Assembly: GCA_963978905.1 (NCBI GenBank)
Contig: OZ022256.1
Span: 36,752,001 to 36,816,000 of the forward strand
DNA length: 64,000 nt
DNA from: Trichostrongylus colubriformis
Lineage: Eukaryota; Nematoda; Chromadorea; Rhabditida; Trichostrongylidae
Direction: 5' to 3'
The position numbers were made by a program, and so were the translations under genes. The notes under the pieces are model-generated. The model worked only from the letters and a program-made list of their open reading frames with translations. It was not told the DNA's origin and ran no database searches. The stretch's first letter is position 1. Each line of letters starts with the position of its first letter. Of this stretch, positions 46,601-58,600 are shown one piece after another.

Positions 46601-49600
46601 GGCAGAGTTCATGTGAGTATAATAGTCATTGGCTTTTTGCGGAAACTTGATTCATTAAAGTAGTCTTTACGGTAGGTTGCACATATTAGGTTGTAAGGAA
46701 GGTTTTGGGCGGTTTTAGCAATTTCAACTTCGGGAGATCGTAACTCGGCTCAGGCACACATTGCTATCGAGGAGTTGTCATGTTTGGGAAAGTGGTACTC
46801 ACATCAGTCAGCGTTAGGTGTGGTGAATATGGTGAACGAGTAATGGCTCCAGGCTGCAGGTGCTTCAATTACTGGAAGAGAATTTGTGGAAAATGCGCTC
46901 CGTGCGGCACCCACTTTTGGGTTTTTTCTTCAGATATAAGCAACTTATGGTGTTCAATCACATTTGTACGGGGAAGTCCAGTACCTTTAGATATCCCTTG
47001 CAAGTCTAGACGCCCATCGCCTGCTGTTTTAGTGGAAGCGATTCGATCAATTGAAAAATCACTTCACGCATTCTCATTTCTGTACCTTTCAACAAGGGAC
47101 AAAGTGTTCCATCCAATGCTTCACCCCCTCATCCTGCAGTATTCACATATATGGCTGTCTTTGCTGCGACTCGACGGAACAGGAACTCTTGAAATCATCT
47201 AAAGAGAGCCATTTTCGCAGTACTGTGAAATCTTCCTAGTAATCCGAAAACCTTGTGGCATTCCAAGGAAAGCAAAGAAAGATTGTATTCAGAAGGAGCA
47301 CCTTTTTGTCTATCTAAAGAGCTCAATATGTAAGTTAATTTATGTTGACACGCTTTCAGATTTGAACTTACTTGTAAGCGCGCAAAACCGGCCAGATTTT
47401 CCTTACAACCTATGCATTAGTAGAGGAGTCGGGGAAATGATGAGCAAATACGAAAAACGCCATACGTCAAAAAAGGTTCCACGGTTGCATGATAACAGGT
47501 TATGCACGTGTTATGGTGTCGGTAGTTCCTCCAGCACTCTAAAAACAACTAGTGCTAGATTTTTGATATTTATCGGTGTAATAATGTCGTCGCGAACTTA
47601 CCTTGAACAAAGTGACCCATTGGTTATTTTGAAGCTGCTCAGCTACAGAATTTCTTTTTGTTTTTGAAATTGAGTGCAACTTTGGTTATTACCACATCAC
47701 GATATGCCTGGTTTCGGTATGCAGTTGTGTCCGGAGCTTCACACTGTAATCCTTTTCATCATACAAGAGAAGGTATACAGTTGGGGTCCATGTCTCATGC
47801 TACTCTTTGAAGAAATCGTCCAGGGAAAAATGAGTTTTTGTGTTACCCATATGTTTGTGTTGTTTTTGCCTAATGTGGGTCATGCAAAATTCACGCGAAA
47901 AATGTGAATCTGGCTGAGATACAGCACCTCAAAGTACGTCCGGGTGGGCGGGGCCTCCGAGTAAAAGCCTCGTCCCGTCGTCCGCCGTGGTCGGAGACGC
48001 ATTGTAGGAACAGGAAGTTACGTAAACAGTCCCGATCTCCGTTCCCAACGGCGAGGACGACGGGACGAGGCTTTTACTTGGAGGTCCCGCCCACTCGGAC
48101 GTTTTTTTGGGTGCTGTATCTTAGCCGGATTTACATTTTTTTTTCGAATGAAACTTTGCATGAGGCCCACAATAGGAAAATACAACATAAACGTATGGGT
48201 AACACAGAAACTAATTTTTCCGTGGACGATTCCTTTAAGTACATACAAAACATACGTGGGAAGCTACTTTGTTACCTTTATAGCAACTTTTGAACACTGG
48301 CTGTATTGAGCACATTGACTTTGCTACGTCGGATGATGTCGAATTTGATATCGACGTACTTGAAGAAGCGAATGGCAAAGATCTGATTCTTTCACGCAAC
48401 AACCTACTTGACATAGTAGATGATGAAACTACTGAAGAGGTATGAATTGTGTGTGCGGTTCTCCCTTGAGAAAATCCAAAAAGTTTCCATTTCTTCCTTG
48501 TTCAGTTCATCATTCCTTGTAGAAAGACGTACAAAAGCTATCTGATGGAGAACTCTGCGAGATTATCCGGAAGGATGAGGTGGATCGTCCAAGACTGATG
48601 GCGTTCACACTTGCGGCCATGTGGATGAGACGTCATCCGGAGACTCCCATTCATGGCTGTATGCATTACTTCATTCCATGCTTCCGATATGTTTTTAGCT
48701 TTTTACCGCTGGGAACTCGATTCCGCTTCATAGGTTCTATCCGTGAGCGCATGGAGCGGCTCTATCGTCGAGTATGTCAACTACGCCTTTGGTGGATAGT
48801 GCGATATTGTGCTGGACGTCTAAGAAAAGCAGTTAACAGTCTGGCTCCTGGTATCACGAATATGCTGGTTAGAGGGAAGCAGGTTCGTGATTTGCGAAGT
48901 TTGTGATGTTATTCTTATCTTATTTGTTGTGTGTGTCTAAAATGCGAGTCATTCTTCGGCAGGGAAGTGGGCACGGAAAAACAAGTGACCCACAGAAGTC
49001 AGACATTTTTTTCCATGTGCAGGATTGAAAGGGTACGGCTTTTGAAGACAAAGTGTGGTATTTCCCGGGAACCCATTGCATTTTTCTACAGTGCAACTGC
49101 AACTATGAAGTACGGTTTTACGCCCTAAGTGCATATAAAAATCACGTCATTAGACCCTAGAATCGCTGAATATCTCGAAATCCTATTACGAGAATCTGAA
49201 CTTTTCTGAGATGTTCACTCACAACTATTTCGCTATGATGAGCTGTCGCTGAAGCTGCTTTCAACTCGTGTCATTGAGAAACAGTGGAAATTGGGATGGG
49301 TGATACCTCTCGCACCTTGTCAGATGAGAGTATAGATTGTCTTCTAGGTGGCGGTGGAGAACAATAAAAGTGTCATGCTTTTTTTTCGAGACTCGCAGCG
49401 CGGATTGTGTCCTGACCATGAGACTCCTCCCTTAAAGACACCGTAAGGGAGTAATTTTGGCTTACGGTAGAACAGACGTAGTGTGGACGAGTTCAAGTGG
49501 CCGCCATTGCACAAACTCGCCAATTTGACGCCTTGGCATGGTGCCAAGAGAAGATGTTGCCATTATAAAGTTGTTCATTCCTTTTACCTTCTCCTTTGTT

Positions 49601-52600
49601 CTTTCTTATATTGTTTCTAGATGTACTTACTTGAATGTTAATGTAGTTGGGAATGGCCACTCCACTGCGCTGGGAGTCAGGTGCTACAACTAAAGTTGGC
49701 CCGCGGCCGTCTCCTACAGCGGACAACTCAGAACGCCAGTGCGATGATGCGAATGAGGCGCGAATACACACCGCAGCGATGCACTTTTGAATTTGGGTTT
49801 TTTCACCGATTATCGCTTCTAACCTTCTGCGTTCGTTACGAAATGCTCATTTCTTTCTATGTTTCTCTTGTTTCGGACCCCCTTCCGGTTCCTTTAATAT
49901 TAGCTGACTCGGTCACAGCAAAATCTTGATGACAATTTACTATCCGCTACTGTCTCATTTTTAGCTGATAGTCCCTCTAAAATCCCAGTAGTTGCGTTTG
50001 TACCAATCACCGATGTACTTCAATGCAAATTTATACGGCGTAGATAGCGAACTCATATGCTCACAAGGGATGGGCCCGAGGTCGAAGTGGTCGATTGTAA
50101 TGGGATACATATGGTCCGACGTGATTTCAACTCTGATCAAATCAGATCAAATCTGCTTTCCAAATTAGCAAAACGATTTCGTATGCAGAGTAACAAGGTC
50201 TTTTTTTTTTGATGAACGTCGTCTCAACTACACCACAGGAAAGCCGTCTGGCAGAGAGGTGGAGCCACGTTCTAGAAACTATTGTAGAGACTGGCTCGGA
50301 TCCCAGTGAGGACGCACATTTTGCATTCCGTCGAACTTCTTCCACTGGCTACAGAAGACAGAATAGAATACTTCTATTTTGATATTAGCTGATTTCGATG
50401 CTCTTTTTGGCAAGGACGTGATCAAATGCTGTGTAGAGTAATTTGCGCAACTATTAAGTCCGATCGTATTTTATGTGTTTAGTCCAGACTTTAACATTTT
50501 ATGAGCAAATGTCTCGATTGAAACATGAAAGCTTCCAACAATGGATGCACCAGATATCACCAGTGACGGAAAACAACAGTGCGGTCTTCTCAATGTTCCA
50601 TGGGTGGACGTTCAAAGACAGCATTAGGGGTCATGTGGTTATTGAGAAATCCCTGAAAGAAGCTACTTAAATGAAAATATGAGGCCAAGAACGCTATCTG
50701 TGGCGGAATCCTGGTGGAAAAGTGCGCCCCTGGGCTGTAAAAACTGCGCAACGGATAAGAGCTGCCGCCTTTCGATAATCGACCCCGCCTCTATCGACGT
50801 GATATCTGGTCAGCTACGATGACATCGGCCAAGGATGTGCGGTGAGATCAAAGGCCTTGCATCGCGCTTTCGCACTTATAGGTTGAACCTCACTCCAGAG
50901 AATAGATGCTGTCGTATTTCCAAACATTCCCTTGTGTTTATTTCGCAGCATGCCGATGGAAATTTCGTTCGGAGTGTCCGCCTCTTGACGGAAAGGTCGT
51001 CCGCGCTGAGGATCAACGAGATAAGGGGGTCCTATTTCTCGGGTTTTTGGCGTTTCCATCCATTTTTCCACTGTCCTGTTACCAGGCATCTCGACTTTCA
51101 GATTCACTACTTCTTTTACTTTTTTACTTTTCGTCCGAATTTTCCCTAATGCTGCCTTTAAGTGACCAAAAACATACCATGAGTATGAAAGGAACCGTGT
51201 AAAGCTAACGGCAGGATTGAAAGAACACAAGCAAAAGGATGCGAGGATGGAGTCACAAGTATGAAATGAAAATTCGATGCTATTTGCAACTTCATGAGCC
51301 GCCACTTGTTTTTCATAGCTTCCAATGGAGAGAAAAAATATGTATGACGCTTGTTGCACTTGGGGTAATATTTAACACTTTCAATCGTGGTAGATCATTT
51401 TTGGTCATGGAAAAATACTAACGCTCTCAAAGTTATCGATCGGGCGTGGTAGTGGCGGAAAAATAGCAAAATAGACAAATGTGCTGTAGTCAGTTGGAAA
51501 AAGTTTTAAAAAAAAACCTAAAACGGCATTTCTATGTAGATCTGAATTATCGTCTCCAGTTTGTGGAGCGTGACACGTACTTCTCTGCCAAACATCTGGT
51601 GACAACCCGCTTTCATGTAGTGTACTTGAACCGACGCTTGTCGAAAATGCCTTGTAACTCTGCTCAGAAAATCCTTTTGCAAATTTGGAAAGCGATCAGA
51701 TTCGAGATCAGTGTCCGAAAATAAGTAGAAACATTATGTCCCTTTACAGGGGCCACTTCCACCTCGGGTCCTTCCCTTGTTAGCATTTCTACGTGGGTGA
51801 CTGTACGTGGTCGTTTTTTCCCTACAAGTGCAATCTTCGTTTATACTGACTTTGACAAATCTTGTTTTTCTTGGAATCGAGGCAGGGCAATAGGAAATTC
51901 TCAAGGGAAATTTTGCATTCTTCCATGAATGGCCAATGGGTCCAGGTCCATTATACATTGCTCACTCATGTATAAGCGATAACTAGACAGCCAGTAAATT
52001 TTCCTGTATATATTCGCATAATAAGGCAACTTTACGCAATCGGATGTTCAAATGTTCAAGGTGACGCTTGGAGTTCGGAGTGTGCGCGAAGTGGTGATAA
52101 ATCGTCCCATTTCACCTGGGGAGCTGGTGGATACATTGTTTTCGTGTTGTCCTCAAGATGAGCCGCAAGTGGCTGTTATGCAGCAGGAGCTGATCATCGC
52201 GTGCTCTGATTTGGTTTGTTTCATTTTTCTTTTGAATGTTTTCGTACTGAATCAGGGTAGTGTATAGCGATGAGGTATTGACCACGTTCTTGAAGCAGAT
52301 GTCTGATACGACCCCACTTTCATACACACTTCTTTTATCACTATTAGTTTGCAAGAAGGCGTCACATCGAACGTGGAACATTTTACCTCAGGAAATTGTC
52401 AAAAAAAAAAAACCCGCGGGCTCCATATGCCCTATCTTGAATAGCCATCTTTTTTTTTAGAAATAGATGCCCACGAAAAAGTGAGTGGTTGTGAAGATAA
52501 TGACATAGAGAAATATCTTTGCAGAGATTTGTCCAGCTCCTGTCGCTTGTTAGTCTTATTGCTTTTTTTTTTTTTTTTTTGAATCTCCCCATATAATACT

Positions 52601-55600
52601 GTGATTAGTGCAATCTCCACTATTGGATTTCCCATTCTATAATACGTGATCTTCCTTTTTTATATCATCTTCATCTTCTTGCTGTGCCACTGTCCTTGTG
52701 TCGCCGTTTTTACAAATGCTGAACGGAATTTTCAGATCAGCAAGACTCCGTCGGCATTTGATGGGGTGCTCACAATACGTTTGTCATGGTTAGCTGACGC
52801 CATCGCCCTTTTGCTGAACTATGTTCGTGCTACTGGGTCGAGACTAGATTCCACCAGTTCACTCACACCGGCTACACCAGGCACTACGGGCATACCAGTC
52901 GGTGCGCTAGTTTCTCAGTTCCTCCTCAGTTGTCTTTTTGTTTTTTTTTCTTCTATGAAGCTTCGAGTAGTAGTTTTGACATATTGGATATGAATTAAAA
53001 TCCTTTTTCCAGAAAGTCGTTTTTTCTCATATTTTTATCATTGGGGGTTTTTCAGATGAAGACCCAGTACATAACGCTTCTTTTGCTATTCAGTTTGCCT
53101 TTCGCGAAGCCATGATTTCTTCTAATTCGACTTATTGAATACACTTGATCGCTCTTCATGAGTTCTCGAACAGCTGCGCTCCCTGTTGCTTCTCCGAAAG
53201 ATCACTGGGGCACACCTGCCGATAATCGGATTGGTTGATTCCCCTTTGTGGGGCTGTAGATCCTTGGGTAACTCTCTAGGTTACACTCCTTTTGCGCGAT
53301 GCGTTAGCGCAGCGCTCCAACCTCTCAAGTCCGGGCTAGCCATTCCGATTGGTTGAGATGGACGTGGAAAGTAGGGGTGTGAGCGGGAGAGCGCAGCTTT
53401 CAGGCGCCGCGCAAAAAGAGTGCAGTTCGGATAGTAACTCTAGGATCATGATGATTAAGTCTTCTAATCTAATATGTAGTCGGAAAACTTCTTGCGATTT
53501 CGAATACTCGGCTTTCTGAAAAAATTTCTTGGTTCTTTGCCAGAGTTGCCTGTAATAGGCCAGCTTCTCCCTTTACTCAGCCATAGTAACATTTACGTCC
53601 TGGAACGATATGAGATCAATTTGCTTTCAGTTCGCGAGTATACAGGACTTTTGCCGAGACGTAGAAAGGCCTCTCTCGCTCTTGCGGGTACTTGTGTGTT
53701 GTGGCGCATAACTGCTTATTAATTTACTTCTAAGAGGAAGGGGACTCAGTTCAAACTAATTAGTTACACACCTAGGCGTGTTTTTGGACGCTCATATCAT
53801 AATAATTCTGCTTTTCTATCTCGCAAAACGATGTTCTTAATGGAGGTGTAAAAAGTTTTTTGGATGAAACGTTGAATCCTAGTCTAGAGCGGCATAAGAA
53901 GTCCGTCTGCTGCTGGAAGCATCGCACCATGACGAAGGCTGCGATAACGATGGCCAACATCTTCGTGAAAGATGATTTTTAGTTTTTATGAAGTTCAAAG
54001 CTGGGCAGGAAAGCCTGGAGAGTGAAATGATACAATGAGTGTGGTCGCGGCTTTAAGCTTCTAGCTGAAGAATTATCGCGAGCGGCAAGCAGACATGAAC
54101 AGGATAGTTAAGATTGCAAGGAAAGAGACTATGGAAATGGATCTAAACCTTCCTTTTCATGTCCAAAAATTTTACAGGAAGCGCATTCAGAAGCACAGTT
54201 GGGCCGGCGCACCCTGCTGCGCGCATCAAACAGGAAAGCACGCTAAATGGGCTTGATCCATATTTATTGTTCGTTATTATCAGAACGGTATGCAAAAAAG
54301 AGGAAAAAAGACACTTTGCACTAAAAGGAGACAAAACTCGTCAGTTTTAGCCTTTCCCCATATCAATCGATATCGATCGAGCCCATGTTGCATGTTTCCC
54401 TGATTGATGCGCGCAGTAGTGTGCGCCAGCCTAACTAGTAACCGCCATGACTGCCTCTGTGCTATGCTGCTGGCAGGTTTAGAGCTTCCCTTTATTCCCG
54501 AAGTGGGCGAGGAAAACGCACACATGTGGAACTGGTGCATTTGGAAAAACCTCCATAAGTCCATTCAAAGAATCGTTCGGCAGATAGGTATACACATTTG
54601 AAGTCAGCGTCCAAAAGTGCGTTGGGTGACGTCTGTGTTATTGCTAATGGCCTGTTCGCTCAGCGCATGTAGGGAACAAATTAAATATTTTCAGGTTTTC
54701 CTGACTTCAAAATCATGCCTCAGTGCTTCATGTTCATTTTGCATTATGTTTCATTTTGCATTTGTTTCATTTTTTGTTTGTTCATTTTGCATTATAGAGG
54801 CTCCCTGTCCAACGATGGCTACACCGCCTAGGTACCTAAGCGCGAGCTTGGCGTGGGCGTCGGTAGTGAATGCCATGCAGTTGTCAGTGTCTCGGTAATT
54901 TCCATACCAAAAAAAACCGTTCCCGGAAGAGCTGTGCCGGAGTAACACCGTCAGTTGGGGGACCGTACCACGGTGTCCGTCTTTGGACAAAGAACTAAAA
55001 TCTGATTTCCAAGTTTGCGGAACTACGGAACGACTATCTGAGCAAAGTTGTACAGGCGGTCTTCCAGCCAGTTGGGAAGGGGTCTTAATTGCAGAGGTCA
55101 GCAGTGATTCTAGAGCAGGTGATAAGCGAAACTTTCCGTCAGATGACCCTGTCATCTGAGAAAACTTGATTCAGTGATCATCGCAAAAATTATATTATTG
55201 AAATACATGTAGTACCATGTAATCGGCAATAGTTACTGATGCGGTAGAGTTTATATCGATTTTGAGAGGGGAGTCGTATTCGGGTCTCTTTTGTAAGAGG
55301 GATCGCATGACATTTTCCCTGACAGTCGATGTGGTCTGATTGTGGTCTACTGGGTAGGCCGGCTGTTTCACAGGAGGTAGGTCCCGAGTTCAGATCGTTA
55401 GTGCCACTAATTTTTGCCTTTTCTTCCGTTTGCTCATATCATGCTCATAAGATATATTCAAGAGATTTACGTCTTCATACATTTAAGATTTAGATTTCCT
55501 AGCTTTCCTCCTTATTTTTTTTCGAGACTTCCCTTCTGAGTGCATATGGTGATGTGTAAGATGGAAGAATAGTGAAACATTCATTATTCACGAAGACATG

Positions 55601-58600
55601 TGGAATGCGTGCACCAAGTTTGCAAAGTAGAAAAATTTTGTTTGGGTTTTGGAAGATATCCAGTCTTATTTCTGGTATGCGGCGAATGCACGTCTTGACG
55701 AGATTGTACTGTTTTGCCATTTTGGTGCAGGAATATCATATTTGTCCGTAAATTGATGGATTTTCAATTATTAGGTTGTCCCAAAAGTCTTGTAGGATTT
55801 TTTTCGACCACCATTTTTTATTATTTTTTCTTCCAACAAACAATAATCAGACAACAAGGTATTCACCATGTTATCGATAACACTCTGTCACCTCATAGGT
55901 AAATCGAAGATTCCCTCTCCAGGAACCCTGGGTTCTGGGAGTCGATGAAGTCAGCCATCACCTTTGCAAGCATGTCATAATCAGCGAATTTTCTCTTGGC
56001 CAGGGAGCATTAAAGAGGATGGGTAAGGTGATGGTCAGAAGGGGCAAGGTTTGGGGAGTATGGCGGGTGGGGTAGGACATTCCAGCCGAGTCGTGTAGCT
56101 TGGCCTGGGTAACTTTCGTGAAATCGGAGGAGGCGTCGACATGGGAGGGTGACCGCGGACCTTGACCACGGACCTTTTTTGGAGCTTTTCTCGAACAGCG
56201 ACGCGAGCTGCTGGAGCTGGTGGGTGCGTACGCTAGCGGTGACTGTTTCTTGTACCAGCACCTCACTGAAAAGCATTCCTTCTTGTACCAGCACCTCATT
56301 GAAAAGCATTCCTTCAACGTCGCACAAGTAGCACAGACCTGAGCGTGGTTTGTCTTCCATGTCAATCTCGCTGTTGCTGAAGCTCATGAACCAGCGAAGC
56401 GCGGTCTGGTAGCTGATCCCGGGTGTATATCGCTAGGACAGGACCGTCGCGTGCCGAACACGGCCACGCGGCGTTTCTGTCCTAGCGATATACACCCACT
56501 GATCCCTTGCCCAATGCAGCGCTGATGGAGTGGCGAGCTTCCGTCGTTTGGTGCCGTAAGACCGTTCATAGTAGATGACACCGCGAGTTGGGTGGGTATT
56601 GACAAGGGGCCTTGTAGCTCTCTCTACGGGATCTGGTGGGTCAATATATGTTTCTCTAGAAAGCTTAGAGAACGTTCTTCCTGAACCGCCTAGACCTGCT
56701 TCGAAGTAAACAAGAGTTATTGATTTATGGAAAAATCCTACAAGACTTTTGGGACAACCTAATATTTTCCCATATCTTTTGTCCAGATGCCCTCAAAATG
56801 AAAAGCCTTGAATTGCAAAAGAGAAGCATAAGTAAAGAAAATAGGAAATCTATCCTCGCGGCATGCTGTATGAAGACGTAAATCTTCTAATACTTGTGTA
56901 TATATACGTACTTCCTGTGATAGTATGAGCCGACGGGAGGAAAGGCACAAGATGGTAGCACAGAGGATCAGAATCCGCGACCTGCCTCTCATGCAAGAGC
57001 CGACCTATTCAGTACATTACAACTCATCTTAATCTGCCACCATTCCTCGTCGATCTCCCCAAGCATGCGAGATGGAACACCGACTGTGCGCAAGATTGCT
57101 TATGAAACCTTGCTCACGGAATCATTCTGCGAATTCAAAAGCAGATTTAAGTTTCTCGTCCCAAAACGAGAACAATAGTATATATCCTATGGCAAATGGC
57201 CAGGCTGATCTGCTGGCCTTCCCTTGTAGTGGTATTCCTCTTTGGTGAAATGCGCAGGGATTGCATAGGAAATCGGTGGTAAAAATTACTGTTACGGCAA
57301 CGGTCAATCAGTGGCCAGCTACGATGTACCGCTCATCTTGTCCGATGCCGCGCTATAAAAACACAATCTGTTGTGAAAATGTAAAGTCATTCGTAAGGAG
57401 AAGCTGACATCAGTTTTTATTCCCACTGCGGAATGCTGCTGTGGGCTATCGTTGGCAGTCGCACTATGGTCTCAGCACCAATCTCAAACATGTATACATT
57501 TGCATTGCATTTTACGGAAGCGCTCAGAGTTCACTGACATGACGTTCATCATTAAGCATGTTCTGCTGTTGGATTTTCAAAGCATTCCATCATTTTTCTC
57601 AACATCGTGACTTGTTCTGGGCGCTCTCAGCTATTCTGTTGCAGACTAACATGAAAAATGTGTATAAGCTCCGTCTTGACGAGCGAGCAGTGTGCACGAT
57701 TGTTTGCAATCTAATAACGTCTATATCAGCGGGTCTGTATCCATACGAATCCGCACCGCGGCGTACGATGCAGTGCCTTCGAACGGAGGTCGTCTCATGT
57801 GGTTGGGTCCTAGAGCTATTGTGTGTTCTGAGCCTTATTTAATAGGTGGGACAGGCAAGCTTCAGACTGACAAGGGAGCATGGTCGTTCCCAGTGGCCGT
57901 CTGGTATTATACCAGTGATAGGGCTCGGGGTGCCATTGACCAATCTGCCTTTTTATATCTGCTACAGGTCTCTAGGAGCAAAGTTATAAGTGTTTGAAGA
58001 GGAGCAATTCAATGTGTAGGATAAGCAGGCAAAGGAGTTGTGTGCCTGGAAAGCAGAGTAGGTAGGTGCTGGGATTGAAGCTCGAGTGCTCACGTGTCCG
58101 ATTCCTTGCTGAACATGCTTTTTTGCATTTTTCCACAAATATTTCCCGAACATTGTAAATGAGAATTTGCACTCTTTGAGTGCTTGATATTGCTTGGAAG
58201 GGCATTTCTGAAGAAATGAATCGAGTTTTCGCTGTTTTGTGATTACTTTTCCAGTTCATCGTTTATTGCCTTCATAGTGTTTTACAACAAATGTGGTAAT
58301 CTACAACAAAGTACTGGAGACAAAGATGCTTTTCGCGGGGCGAACACCGGATGGAGAATAGCTCACGGCCTATAACTTTACTTCTCTATCAAATCAGTAT
58401 GGAAGGATTGCTGGAGAGGTGTTAGAAATATGCACCGCGAACAGCAGGGTGTTCATCAAGGTACTCTGCAGCGTACCATAAGTAAGAGAGGAAGTTTTTG
58501 AATCCGGGAGCACAAAACTGGGATCATATGAGAGAACCTATCCGAAGCACAGAAAAGTCCAAATCTCATGGCTTATGACGTAAGAAGTGAATCGCTTATA

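Noticed and set aside
50814..51359. 181-codon minus-strand ORF as a gene
   Set aside because: It lies inside a PHKB intron, overlaps a repeat shared with 38,100-38,320, and has no domain or splice context.
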